64,000 nt of DNA from Phytophthora quininea (GCA_011947345.1 JAAVTG010000002.1:248001-312000); one strand, 5' to 3'; counted from the first letter of the stretch, positions 10,477-20,871 are shown. Made by a program: numbers and translations. Notes: generated by a model from the letters alone, not told the origin.

Positions 10477-11913
10477 CAGGCATGCTCTATCGGGGCATTA
10501 TGCACATAAAAGCCAAAAACCCTTTTGAAACTCTCCAGGAGTGCCCATTTTGCCGCTCGGATTCTAGGCTGTTGAAGGAGTTCTCCAACCAACATTTGCT
10601 ATTACCTACATACCGACACGTTGGGAGTTGATACACGATGCATGCCACTTTCTGTTGAAGAACTACGTTCGTCTTGGGATTCTCCAAGACGAAAAGGCTA
10701 ACACGAAATCGAGTGACGCATGGTGGTTGCGCCTATTTGTGGTCTGCAAGTTGACCGAGAAGATCCGCGCCTGCTTTCGCAAGCTGCAGTATAAGACGGT
10801 TACTATGCGCGAACAATACGCTGCTCTGAATGAACTCCACTTATCACTGGCGTTGAAATTTGAAAGCGAAATGACGAAGGTGCGCCAACTGTCGATTCAG
10901 CAAAGGTCTCTGAGCATTTACCGTGATGTTGCCTTCACTCAAGAGACCTTTTCGACAAGATTGCCACGGGACACCACAATGTTCATACATGCCGTCAAGG
11001 AGCTGAAGTGGGTTTCGCTGGCATGGCTCTGGACCAATCAAACATCCACGAGCATCAAGACGGCGAAGAGGCTTTGGAAGTTTCAGCGCATCTGGCGGAC
11101 ATGGTAGACGAAGATACCCCGAGTTCCCACAAGGATGAAGACATGCCACAACTCAATGAAGTAAATGAACCGACTGAATCCCAGCAATCAACGAGTCAGC
11201 AAGACTTGGTGGAAGCTGTTACTACAGCTCAGACCGTGATGATCGACGGAATTACCGATATCAAGCTCGATATTGCAGCAAAAGCCCGCGATGCGCCTCC
11301 AACGAGGTCGATTGACATCGTGAAGTGTACGGATGGAGCGTTCCGTCGTCTGCTGATCGCTTATTCAGCAAAATTGCAAGAACACCTAGGTGAATTGGCA
11401 ACCGAGGAGATCTGGAGCCAGCGCAAGAACCTGATCCACGAATACAAGCTAAAGCGTGATGTTTGCAGAAAGGTGAAGGATCAAGGTGATCTGTCGCTTG
11501 AAGACGCGTGGGCTAAAGTCGAACCTTGTGGTGAATTTGGAGCGCTCATCGAATTTGCTGTTGGGCTCGCAAGTATTGCTCCAGGAAACCATACTGTGGA
11601 AGGGGATTTCAGTACGCTAAACCGAGTAGCTGGTCCACAGGAGAGCTGCAAGCGCGTCAATACTTCGAAGTCATGGAGCTGGCGGACAGATTGGAGTCAA
11701 GCAAGAAGGTTATAGCACAACAGTGAGTTTCTGATCCAACAGAGCGTGCGTAGGCTAACCTCACTTACATTTCCATGCGTAAGTTAGTGCCCTTTTACGG
11801 TTTTCTGGCAATTCAATACATTTCCTGTGCAATGCCCCTTTGAACTTTCCCAACTCTGCCCATTTTACATCAAATCCCATCGACTTTCAAAATGCCCCGT
11901 TTGAGCATGCCTG
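10477..11913 (+). mobile_element. Non-autonomous hAT-like DNA transposon, copy 1
   Basis: 1437-bp element with imperfect terminal inverted repeats of about 26 bp (23 matches): both ends begin CAGGCATGCTC and continue, after a 4-base variable stretch, into GGGGCATT. It is flanked by a perfect 8-bp duplication, AGTATGCA. Inside are remains of a transposase gene: a segment with the TRW motif (PTRWELIHDACHFLLKNYV), a coiled middle part, and a C-terminal part resembling the hAT dimerisation region (GLASIAPGNHTVEGDFSTLN). The N-terminal catalytic part is missing and the frame is broken, so it could move only with an enzyme supplied in trans. Two further copies lie at 47602-49032 and 57281-58716. 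It sits between AAAP paralogues 3 and 4. The exact duplication suggests a fairly recent insertion. Confidence 0.92.
10573..11715 (+). pseudogene. Remnant hAT transposase reading frames (copy 1)
   Basis: Two open frames cover most of the element. The first (about 10628-11107, with frame-open text back to the TRW motif) runs in frame 2; the second (about 11008-11715) runs in frame 1 and ends TDWSQARRL. Coding-like text passes from one to the other near 11005 (HAVKELK into GFAGMALDQSNIHEH). The same break is present in the other two copies, so it was inherited from a common source element and is not a sequencing error. No complete transposase can be read. Confidence 0.8.
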
Positions 11914-11921
11914 AGTATGCA
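11914..11921. repeat. Target site duplication, right copy (hAT copy 1)
   Basis: AGTATGCA, identical to 10469-10476. Confidence 0.93.
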
Positions 11922-11994
11922 TATCCATCGGTTCGCTGCGGTGTGTATTTTTCTAAGGCAAACGCTGTTGTATACTTTTAGTGCACTAACAGAT

Positions 11995-13479
11995 CTAAGA
12001 CGTTTGGTTGTAGTAGATCTTGTTCTCGAACTCGGCGTCGCAGTATGGGAACTCGACGTCGGAGTCTGAAGGGGCAAACAGGTTCTTTCCGGCCGTGTAA
12101 GTCGAGTAGATCCCGAGGACGAAGCACACCACAAGCACAACGACGGCCGGGATCTTCTCGTACAATGGGACAGTCTTCCACGTCTTGACGAGGTAGAAAA
12201 TCGTTGGCAGCAGGATACAGTTGGCTGTGATGGCTGATGCGCCCACGAAGTCGGCAAAATCAGAGAAATGGTCCTGGAAAATAATAGAGAGCACCACCAG
12301 GACGACCACAATCGTTATGCGCAGAGCGATGTACTTGATCGCGTTGGCCCCGCGATATTCAGCAACCTCCGCGTCGATATCGCTTTGGTGCTGGCTTTCC
12401 ACGACGATATTCCCCGGTGCAGGTGACGTCTTCGACAGGCGAGTAGACGAGATGCTGATGCGTCCGACGTCGCTCTGCTTCTCGAGAGCTTCAACGGGCG
12501 TTCCAGCTTCTTGGTAGAGCAATCCGTTCTCAACGTCTTCCGGTGCGATCTGGTGCATGCCCAGAACCAACCGCTCGGCAATGTAGAAGGCGGGGTTCAG
12601 CAGCACTGCAAATGCGATGGTAATGTGCATCTGCATCGCCAAATAGGCCAGTACAACAGACCCCCAGTTCGGTTTGAAGCCCAGCGTGGTGAGACCGGTG
12701 CTCGAGTCCGGGTAGATCGTGTACAGGATGTTGCCGGAGCCCTGGCAACCCGAAGCGGTGTAAGGGACGAACCCAATGACCATGAGCATGCACATAATGA
12801 AGATCATCGTGGCTCCGACGACGCGGGGCATGCGGCTGGGATCACTGTGCTGACGCTGCACGTCTGGGAGCACGATACCAGCTCCATAGCCAAGAGAGAC
12901 TGCCGAAAGCGCCAATGACTTGGGACAAGTTGAGGTCGGGGCTAGGAACGGTGGGGTGTCCGCGCATTCCGTAGACCACGATGCCGACACCGAGAGCATC
13001 GGCGACAATGGTGCCCATACAGCCCGCGAAAGCGGCGCCAGCTCCCTCTTTCAGAGTTGGTACCAGACACAGCGGCAGTACCGTCACGGTCATGAGAATG
13101 ATCCAAGTGGTGACACTGAAAGCTCCGGGGAAGAGACCGTCGAGCAGACCGCCGCCGAGAACCAAGAAGACGCACGGAATGAGCAGACAGGAGCCCATTT
13201 GCGAGAGCACCGACAGCCAGCGGCCGGTCTTGCCCATGCTCCATTCACCAAGGTCGCCAAACGTTTTGACCGAGGTGGGGGCCAGCAGCAGCACCTTGGA
13301 CATGGACACCGACGCGTAGATGTTGGCGAACGCCATGAACGCAGTGGCGAAGAAGCCCAACACTGGTCCAGTGCGCGCAAAGTTGCCAGGCATGCCTAGC
13401 GTTCCAATGCCGCACATGCAGCAAAAAGGCTGAAGGCCGTTTTGGCATCTTCGAGGGTGGCGACGGGTTGTTTGGCCAT
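11995..13479 (-). CDS. AAAP family amino acid transporter, paralogue 4; two frame breaks
   Basis: Starts at ATG 13479 (MAKQPVATLEDAKTAFSLF). Close to 13425 the frame moves by one base and continues with CCMCGIGTLGMPGNFARTGP. A second break near 12890 lies in a CT microsatellite-like run and fits loss of two bases: FGSLSW in one frame becomes SLGYGAGIVLPDVQRQHS in the next, matching the conserved segment of the paralogues. The C-terminus ends YYNQTS, shorter than the YYNYTAxHES of the other three. The N-terminal MAKQPVA also departs from MSKGPF/MGKGPF, so this is the most divergent member. About eleven membrane segments are expected, as in the other copies. Either a sequence-error-damaged gene or an early pseudogene; the rest of the protein is well conserved, which favours the former. 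Confidence 0.82.
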
Positions 13480-14569
13480 GGCGGCAAGGGTGGTGGTGAC
13501 TTGGTGCTTGAGTGAGAGAAGGCCAGTTGGAAAATGAGCTGAAGCGGAACGGAAGTCTCGACATCGGAGCTGCCCGTAACGACGAAGATCGTGCCGACCT
13601 GACCAAGTCGTCGACACTAGTGGGACCGCTCGAAAAACGTCCAAAAGGTCCGCGGAGAACGCTTGCGGCGGACCAACGGGATGGCCGACTCGCTTCCATG
13701 TCACGCAGCTACGACCAATAAGCGGACGAAGCTGGTTGAGTCGGCAACGCGGTACGCTGTCCAGGCATGCAACGCATTCGTTCGCACGGTGGACATCTCC
13801 TCTGACGTGCAGAAACCATTCCGGCGCGTGGAAGTGAGCCAGGACCAAGCAGGTTCGACACGGAAACTCGCTGCAGATTCCCCATCCTGGCTGCAAGAAG
13901 TGCCGGCCGTAGCTCTCTAGAGCCACACGTGTGTGCCGAGAGCTCGCTGTCATTCGGATCCTTGCCTTTTTAACGAGCAGAGGGGCGTCAAGCGACTGCG
14001 TTTCGGTCGATTGCACCGCTCGAGTTGGTTCAGCAGGCGGCGGCGTCAGGTTGGATCGTGTACTGCAGACTTCCCCATCCGTTCTGTTCGTCGCCGTCTT
14101 AGCCTCGTTTGAAGGCAACTTCAATTCTGAAGTTTGCCCAGCTTGGGTTCTTGCTCACTTGAGTCCACGTCGCACCAAGAAAGACAACCTCCACGAAGAC
14201 GAACTTCTTCCGCTGTCAATTGCGCAAATGTGCACATCATGTGAGATGACATCGCTTCAAGATTGATTTGCTCCGTCACACGTCACAGATGGTTTACCTC
14301 TATACAAGAGACGTCCGTATCAAGAGGTGGCCTTGCAACGCCTTGGGCGCCACCGTCGTGCAGCCCTCGCACGCGACGTCAGCCCCAGTCTCCAGGCCTC
14401 TGGAGCATGGCGCGACACACTCCGTCCCGCTCGCCATGGGGCTCGTTGCGGCGCGACGCTCAGCTGCACGTGCTGAGGAAGATTTCAGCAGAGCGCTTTG
14501 CGTGGAAAATGCTGTATGAGAGTATCAGTACCGTTGCGACCACACTACAGACTGGTCCCAATCGTGACG
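13480..14569. other. Intergenic stretch between the AAAP array and gamma-SNAP
   Basis: About 1.1 kb holding the divergent 5' flanks of AAAP paralogue 4 and the gamma-SNAP gene. Open frames are extensions of neighbours without protein features. No separate gene is recognised. Confidence 0.5.
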
Positions 14570-16081
14570 ATGTCGCTGCAGCAGGCCAAGTGCGCCGAGG
14601 CGGCGGCGCAGCTCAAGGCCGCGGACAAGGCCCTGGCCAAGCGCTCCTTCTTCAGCCGCTCCCCGACTACCTGACAGCGGCGCCGCTGCTGGACAAGGCC
14701 GGCGAGCTCTTCCGCTTGGGCGGGGACTTCGAAGCGGCCAAGCAGGCCTTCACGCGGTGCGCCGACGCCCAGGTGCACAACCAGTCGCCGTTCCGAGCTG
14801 CCCAGGCCTGGGAGAATGTGGCTAAGACGGCGCTGCAGCAGCTCAAGGCGGAGCGCTCTGGCGCCCATTCGGCGGCGCAGCGGACGGCCGAGGCCCGCAA
14901 GGCCTTCGAGACCGCCAGCGGCTGCTACGTGGATATGGGGAGCTCGGCAAGGCCGCGGACGCGCTCGTGAAGGGCGCGCAGGCCTGTGAGGGCACGGCTC
15001 TAACGGGCAGGACATCCTGCCGCTGTACTACCGAGCGTGCGACCTGCTGGAGGCGCAGGACAAGCCGCACTTTGCAGTCGAGACGTTCCGGAAGACGCTG
15101 AGCTTCCTGGCCAAATCGGAGCAGTACAACGAGGCAGTCAAAGTTTTGGACCGGTTGGTGGCACTGTACGAGGCCATGGATCAGAAACACAATGTGCACA
15201 AGATGCACCTGAGTCAGGTGATCTTGCTGCTGGCGACGGGAGACGTCCCTGCTGCAGACGCCCTCTACTCGCGCTGTCTGCAGGACGACTCGTTCCTGGC
15301 GTCGGATGATTGTGCGCTGGCGGAGGATCTGGTCAGGGCGTTCAAAATGGGCAACGAAGACTTGCTGCAGGCGACGGTGAGGAAGCCTGGCTTCATGGCG
15401 CTGGACAACCAGATCGGACGCATCTGCAGGAAGTTGTCCGTGTATGGAGCTGTGGAAGCCCCATCGCAGCCGCAGTATCAGAGACTGGCACCGTCCAGTG
15501 GAGGAATGCGGCAACAGTCGTCAATGCAGCGGAACCCTGTCGCACCGGCAGCTCGTGCAGCTCCGCCCCAACGCAATCCATTTGCTCCCTCCTCTCGTGC
15601 ACCAGCTCCAGCACCGTCGCTTAATTCGGAGTATGACGTCGCTGTTTCTGAAGCTCCAACAGCACCAACCTCCGACATTCGTGACAGTGAGTACGACGCA
15701 GCGCTGGCTGCAGCTCTTGGCGAAGTTAGCGTGTCAAAGAGTGACAAGAAACCACCGGCGCATGAGGAATACGTCGAGAGTCCGCCTCAACCTGCTAGGA
15801 AGAAATCCACCGCACCTGCATCGGTGATGTCGCCAAACTCCCCGCCATCGCCGCCACTGGTTGCGGACCGCAACACGCGCATGGACTACGATTTCGATGA
15901 GCTCGAGTTCGAAATGCCGGAGCCTCCCGCTGCCGAGCCAGACTCGCTTGAATTTTCCATGTCGCCCAAGGAATCAGCAGGCAACGGCTACTCGGCTCCG
16001 GCCCCGAAAGCAGCAGCGCCCAAGCCAGCGCATAAGCCGGCGGCACCTCCCGCTGAAGACGACATGTTTGACCTTACTTAA
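14570..16081 (+). CDS. NAPG: Gamma-SNAP (soluble NSF attachment protein) with a long disordered tail; three frame breaks
   Basis: SNAP proteins load NSF on SNARE complexes in membrane fusion. Start chosen at ATG 14570 (MSLQQAKCAEAAAQLKAADK), followed by helical-repeat text typical of SNAPs: KRSFFSRS, PDYLTAAPLLDKAGELFRLG, AAQAWENVAKTALQQLKAE, GELGKAADALVKGAQACEG and DILPLYYRACDLLEAQDK. These pieces lie in frames 2, 1, 3 and 2, with breaks near 14665, 14940 and 15003, each fitting loss of one base in GC-rich sequence. The core is followed from about 15450 by some 200 Pro/Ala/Ser-rich acidic residues with a repeated S-E-Y-D pattern and the terminus DDMFDLT, which is longer than the usual gamma-SNAP of about 310 residues. 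The stop is 65 bases from the convergent end of the next gene. Confidence 0.82.
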
Positions 16082-16146
16082 GCAGATCCGTTGAAAGGGG
16101 AAGCTCATGTCAACAAGTAAACATGCATCTAGTGCTATATTGTGTG

Positions 16147-17714
16147 CTAGCTCAGCTCGCGCACGAGCCGAATCTCTTCTCTTCTCGCCTCGTTCTGTTT
16201 GCGCTCGGCGTGACTTATTCCGCTTGACGCCGACACCGAGCCAGGCTTGGAGGAAGACTTTGCGAGTTTGGAGCTCCTGCCTCCCGATTTCCCGTCCTTG
16301 ACGGCCGGCATGAGGTCGGTTTTCTGCTTGGCCACTGGCACAGGAGCGGTGTTTGGTGGTGGGTCCTCGCTGCCAGACAGAGAGGTTTGTTTCCCAGAGG
16401 GAGGCTTCTTTTCCCGATCTCTGTTAGCAGAGCCTAGAAGACCCACATTCCCTACGCCACTGACCACGTACGGCTTCAACTCGCCATCATCCCGTCGATG
16501 AGAGGCCTCAAGAAGCTCATGCTGTTGAACGAGGCCTGCGTACACGATGGACCTGCCAACGGATATTGCGCTCGAGTCCACCTTGATCCATCCAACGCCG
16601 AATACTGCGGGGCGTTGGGGTCAACTCGTCGTCTGGATCGAATGCTGTGCTGCAGCGTGTCGGCCTTCGCGCCTGTGATGTCCGTCGTGGCATTGGTTTC
16701 GCGAAAGTGTCGGCGGTTCGCCGCGACAATGCCCGCAACAATCGCTGTTGCTGGGTCTGAGCATCCTGCGCCCTCAATGTCATGCGTCCGCAAAATGAAG
16801 CAGGGTTGATTCCGCTGTGTGTGTTGGGGCAGCGGTCGTGACAGCGGATCGTCTTGGATCGTGTCGCCGTTGATGGTGTAGGTAGGATTCAATACGTTTC
16901 TGCAGCAAATGAAGAAGCTCAGTTAGTGTTGGCAATTGCATTTTTCCAAAACAACACTGCCGTACGTGACGCGGCTCGATCTAAAGTCCACGTTGGTGAT
17001 ATCCGTCGCATTGAGGATATCGCGAGGCGGATGCTCGCGCAGTCCTCGCTTGTGTCGAGGCAGCCAGCCTGCTTGTGAGCCTGCAATGTCGTCCTGCACG
17101 CATATTTGTGAGAGGTGGAGGCGTGTATCGCTCGTTGCGATCATTGTCCTTACCAGCTTCATGGCGTCTCGTGGGTGTTGGATGCTGCGAGTCTTGATGG
17201 ACGTGCCGTCAATGTCGGACACGTTGTAGCTGTCTCGCAAAAACTTTGGCTCGACCTAAGCAATCGCCAAAGCGTTAGATCCCGAACCAATAAGCGCTTG
17301 CAAATTGAAATCCACTCACCGGGGCACCTTCGTAAACGATGGCAGCGTGTACTTTGGTTCCATCGGATTGACGACTCGGTCCGTCCGGAAGCCCGCGGGC
17401 TGCGACGTGGTGCCTTCGATCGGTAGCTGCTTGAAGCGGTCGTCGTTGCCCACGCGCCAGTTGCGAGGGTGCAGCTCCATGCTGGTGGAGCCTTTGATGT
17501 CATGCGCATCGTAGAAGTGCGGCTTGTTGACGAACACGTGGTTCTTGAGCAGCGGCCTCGTGCCTTTGATGTCGGATACGTCGTTGGTCTTGCGGTCGGG
17601 ATTGCGCGGGGGCGGCGTCACTCGGTCGCGGCTCAGGAAGCGCTGCAGGTGTTGTTGCTGCTGCTGCGGGTCCAGCTCGCGCGCGGTGGTCGGCGGCAGC
17701 GGCTCCATTGCCAT
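16147..17714 (-). CDS. DI-x-G short-motif repeat protein, candidate flagellar/microtubule protein (spliced)
   Basis: Starts at ATG 17714 (MAMEPLPPTTARELDPQQQQ). The product carries a recurring short motif centred on D-I-x-G/N: NDVSDIKGTRP, YDAHDIKGSTS, YNVSDIDGTSI, LNATDITNVDF, YTINGDTIQDD, RTHDIEGAG and TTDITGAKA, separated by Pro/Arg-rich linkers. At least three introns are needed: donors GTGAGT or GTGCCC near 17320 and GTAAGG near 17149, acceptors ending TTAG near 17258 and GTGCAG near 17097, and another intron between about 16975 and 16905. A one-base frame break is likely near 16600; the tail is Ser/Lys-rich and ends EEIRLVRELS. Such short repeated motifs are seen in axonemal and microtubule-inner proteins, and a dynein intermediate chain gene lies 14 kb away, but the function is inference. 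Divergent from the next gene with 134 bp between starts. Confidence 0.6.
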
Positions 17715-17848
17715 TGAGCGACGTCGCTAATGCGCTCAGTGCCACTCGTGTCAACAGCTATTGATAGTCACGCACTTCAACGCGCTAAATATAGAATGGC
17801 TACATTGTAATGGCATATATACTGTGATGCAGCATACAGTGGAAGACC

Positions 17849-19318
17849 ATGACGGAGAAGCGCGAGAAGAAGCGGAGCTTCACGGTGGAGGAGAAGCTGA
17901 ACGTCGTGGCGGCGGCCAAGACGGACTCGCTGCGGAACGTGGCTCGACGCTTCAATGTGGATCGCAACTGCGTGCGCACGTGGAAGGACCAGGAGGAAAA
18001 GCTCGCGGCTCTGAGTCCGACGGCGCGTCGACTGCCGGGCGCTGGACGACCGCGGTCGGCAACGTCCGCAGCAGGTAGGAGACGAGCGGAAGCAGCCAAC
18101 GAGCAGCCGCAGAAGAAACACAGAACAGGGCAGGCTCCAGGACAGGAGGCAGTGCAAATACAGGACGCACAGCAGTCGGTGGACACTCTGCAGGCTCCTG
18201 CTGCAAATGAAGAAAACGGCAACACTCTGACCGAGTCTGCAGGTTTTCTGTTGGTCGGGTTCCAAGGGAAAGAAGGTGCCTTCTCGGATGTGGCAGCTCG
18301 AGCAGCTTTTGACGAGCTGAAGGCTGCGAGAGCGCTGACATCGCAGGACTACCAGACAGTGGGGTTTTCCCAAGTGAATCACGTGGTGGACGCAGTACAG
18401 CGAGGAGATGTGAAATATGCTGTGTTGCCAGTGGAGAACTCCATCTCCGGGACGTTCCATGGCATTCTGGACCGACTGGTGGCCTCGCATCTCAAGATCG
18501 TGGGAGAAGTGGCAGTTGTGCAGGAGTTGTGTCTGTGTGCAGTGCCAGAGGCGACAATCGGAGGCATCGAGACGTTGCTGTCGCACCCGGCGGTGCTGGA
18601 CCACTGCGAGAACTACATCAGTGCTCTAGAGCGCAGGCGTGGCGAGATTATCGAACGTCAAGCCACGTGGGACAGTGCTGGCTCGTGCCAAATTGTAAAG
18701 CAGGACGACAACTGCAAAGCCGCCGCAATCGCTAGTGAACAGGCAGCCATTGCGCACGGGCTAGTCGTGCTGGAACGAGGTGTTGGTGACGAGCTCAACA
18801 GCGAAACGCGGTATATGATCCTCGGCCGGCTGGACTCGTCCCCACTGCCGTTGGGTACTTCTGCAGGCATTACCAGCCAAATACGGACGACCAAGTCCAG
18901 CATCGTGGTGGCTGTTCCCAACGAGCCTCAAGCGCTCTTCAAGATTGTGTCAGCTTTTGCGCTACGCAATGTCATGATCGTCAAGATCGAGAGCCGTCCG
19001 GCGGCTACTGCTGGCTCCCTATTTGCTGTCCAAACTACACACTGGTACGGCAATGCGTTTGGCGTGTTTTCTTTAGTCCGGAATCTTACGAGGGGGGGTG
19101 TTCTTGCTGTATTGTACAGGGATTATATCTTCTACATCGACTACATCACGAGCCAGGACGCAGTGCAAGAACAAAGGCTGCGGGGCAACCTAGAGGAATT
19201 TGCTTTGTGGGTGAAAGATCTCGGCACATACTCGTGCAGCGGTGGTAAGGCAAGTGTCGAGCCCCCGATGGAAAAGTGTCGTCAACGCAATTGCTTGCTG
19301 AGAGAACCAGGGTTTTGA
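17849..19318 (+). CDS. Prephenate/arogenate dehydratase with an N-terminal helix-turn-helix domain
   Basis: The enzyme part catalyses the dehydration/decarboxylation step to phenylalanine. Residues about 135-330 form the dehydratase domain (VGFQGKEGAFSD near the start; YAVLPVENSISGTFH; a SETRYMILGR segment corresponding to the TRF catalytic region). An ACT regulatory domain follows (TTKSSIVVAVPNEPQALFKI, with ESRP in place of the usual ESRP-type phenylalanine-binding motif). A 75-bp in-frame intron (about 19045-19119, GTACGG to TACAG) probably interrupts the ACT domain, giving HWDYIFYIDYI after splicing. Unexpectedly, residues 5-65 read as a Brinker/pipsqueak/CENP-B-like helix-turn-helix (KKRSFTVEEKLNVVAAAKTD, LRNVARRFNVDRNCVRTW) ending in PGAGRPRS, then a Gln/Ala-rich linker. 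No stop or frame change separates the two parts. Convergent with the next gene. Confidence 0.85.
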   Translation: MTEKREKKRSFTVEEKLNVVAAAKTDSLRNVARRFNVDRNCVRTWKDQEEKLAALSPTARRLPGAGRPRSATSAAGRRRAEAANEQPQKKHRTGQAPGQEAVQIQDAQQSVDTLQAPAANEENGNTLTESAGFLLVGFQGKEGAFSDVAARAAFDELKAARALTSQDYQTVGFSQVNHVVDAVQRGDVKYAVLPVENSISGTFHGILDRLVASHLKIVGEVAVVQELCLCAVPEATIGGIETLLSHPAVLDHCENYISALERRRGEIIERQATWDSAGSCQIVKQDDNCKAAAIASEQAAIAHGLVVLERGVGDELNSETRYMILGRLDSSPLPLGTSAGITSQIRTTKSSIVVAVPNEPQALFKIVSAFALRNVMIVKIESRPAATAGSLFAVQTTHWYGNAFGVFSLVRNLTRGGVLAVLYRDYIFYIDYITSQDAVQEQRLRGNLEEFALWVKDLGTYSCSGGKASVEPPMEKCRQRNCLLREPGF

Positions 19319-19347
19319 ATAGGCGATTCGATTGCAAAGAAATCATA

Positions 19348-20796
19348 TCATGGTAGCTTGGAGTGGAGTCGCGATGCTTGAGCCGCCAGAATGCGTGGTG
19401 AAGTTGATCTTCGCGTTGCAGTAACATTGACACCGGGGAGGCCATTTTCTTTTGTCGCGTGAGTTATTAACGCCGGTCGAGTCTCATCGTCGTATCCTGG
19501 CGGCGAACTGATCACAGACTGCTGAACCTTCAACAAGTTTACCATGACATCCTCATCGGTGCCAAGTGAACTGGTCGAGACAACTGTAGAGCCTTGGAAG
19601 CTAGCTTTGGGTGGTGGTGCGGGTTTCTTCGGCGTACCAATTGGTTTTGTATCGACAGTTGGGTGGCGATGAGGGAGTGCTGCTTTTGCGTAAATGAAAC
19701 AATCGTTGGGTGTCGTGGTCATCGCCACCGATATCACATCGCTGTGAGCATCCGAACTGGTTTTCGTCTCGTGACTTTGGATTCGAGAACTTACGGTCCC
19801 TGAACGAGACATTCGAGGCGTTGCCATGGATGGCCTCCGAGGACCCACACCTGTGGATGGCAGCGCCACTGGTTTCCCGCTTGCATTACCAGCACTTAGG
19901 CCTATTGCTTTCATTAGTTGTTGCATGCGGCGCTGGGATTCGTTTTGCTCCTGCAATTCCAACCGCAGCACCTGCATCTTTGTCGATAGCTGCGCGTTCG
20001 TAGACCGTAACCCAGCCAACGCATCTTCAGTACCACGACGCGCAGCTTCGAGCTGCAAATGATGCGAGCTTTCGTGATTCTCCACTCGTCGCTGCAGCAA
20101 CTGGAATTCCTGTTCATGGGCAAAATGGGTAGCAGACACTGTTGAGACTGCTTTCTCAAGATCAGTGATTTTTGCTGGGTGAGCTGAAGTTTGTTGCTGC
20201 AACTGGCGCAATGTAGTTGCCATACTTCGGACTTGTCCATCGTTCTCGGCTCGAGACTTTTCCAATGCTTGAGCAGATTTCTCGAGCTGATCCAAAGCTC
20301 GCTTGTTTTCATTCACACGATGGAGAAGTTCGTTGTAGAGCTCATTTTGCTGGTGCATCGCCAAGTTTGCCTCATTTTGCGCATGGGCCGTTTGAGTAGT
20401 ACAGCGTTGGAAAAGATCTTGCTGCGTCTTCGCTACGTCGCGTCGCAAGAGCTCCATGTCCGTGACAACAGCCAATCGAGCTAAAGCCGTAAGCGAATTA
20501 TTATCGGCTGTCTTGCTACCGTCGGTGGAACTTGAGCTCTCTTGGCAATATTTTGATTGTCGTTGCTGCTGCTGCTGACAAAACTCTGCGCTCCAGGCGC
20601 TGATAAGATGCAGCTCTTCCACAATGCGAGACAGATACCGCTGGACATTGAGCACCAGATTGGCGCAGTTGCCATCATCGTGACACTCCAGATCGAATGT
20701 CGACGACATGGAGCACACGTAGGAGCGACCAAACCCCTCATCATCCTCGATCGCGCTCACATTCACTTGAGACCCTCGATGTCCGTCGACAGCCAT
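19348..20796 (-). CDS. Coiled-coil protein of unknown function
   Basis: 482 residues from ATG 20796 (MAVDGHRGSQVNVSAIEDDE). A short acidic N-terminal part is followed by a Gln-rich stretch and a long predicted coiled coil at about residues 130-310 (for example ELYNELLHRVNENKRALDQL, LQLLQRRV-type heptads). The last 170 residues are Ser/Pro/Thr-rich and look disordered. No family is recognised. The frame stays open upstream to a TAG at 20872-20874 that ends the PDZ gene in the same reading frame, so the two may have been one gene or may be linked by splicing. The 3' end is 30 bases from the convergent dehydratase gene. Confidence 0.65.
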   Translation of the reverse strand: MAVDGHRGSQVNVSAIEDDEGFGRSYVCSMSSTFDLECHDDGNCANLVLNVQRYLSRIVEELHLISAWSAEFCQQQQQRQSKYCQESSSSTDGSKTADNNSLTALARLAVVTDMELLRRDVAKTQQDLFQRCTTQTAHAQNEANLAMHQQNELYNELLHRVNENKRALDQLEKSAQALEKSRAENDGQVRSMATTLRQLQQQTSAHPAKITDLEKAVSTVSATHFAHEQEFQLLQRRVENHESSHHLQLEAARRGTEDALAGLRSTNAQLSTKMQVLRLELQEQNESQRRMQQLMKAIGLSAGNASGKPVALPSTGVGPRRPSMATPRMSRSGTVSSRIQSHETKTSSDAHSDVISVAMTTTPNDCFIYAKAALPHRHPTVDTKPIGTPKKPAPPPKASFQGSTVVSTSSLGTDEDVMVNLLKVQQSVISSPPGYDDETRPALITHATKENGLPGVNVTATRRSTSPRILAAQASRLHSKLP

Positions 20797-20871
20797 GATG
20801 ATAAAAGGCTCCAAATACCCGCATCCCAGAGCTGCCTCGTTCGCCGCAAATATAGCAGGCACCACCACTGG

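Noticed and set aside
10628..11107. Treating the two hAT open frames as independent host genes
   Set aside because: Both lie within terminal inverted repeats with a target duplication, occur in three copies, and resemble pieces of one transposase.
13396..14124. 242-codon frame reading into AAAP paralogue 4
   Set aside because: Only the last 28 codons (from MAKQPVATLEDAK) are coding; the rest is 5' flank.
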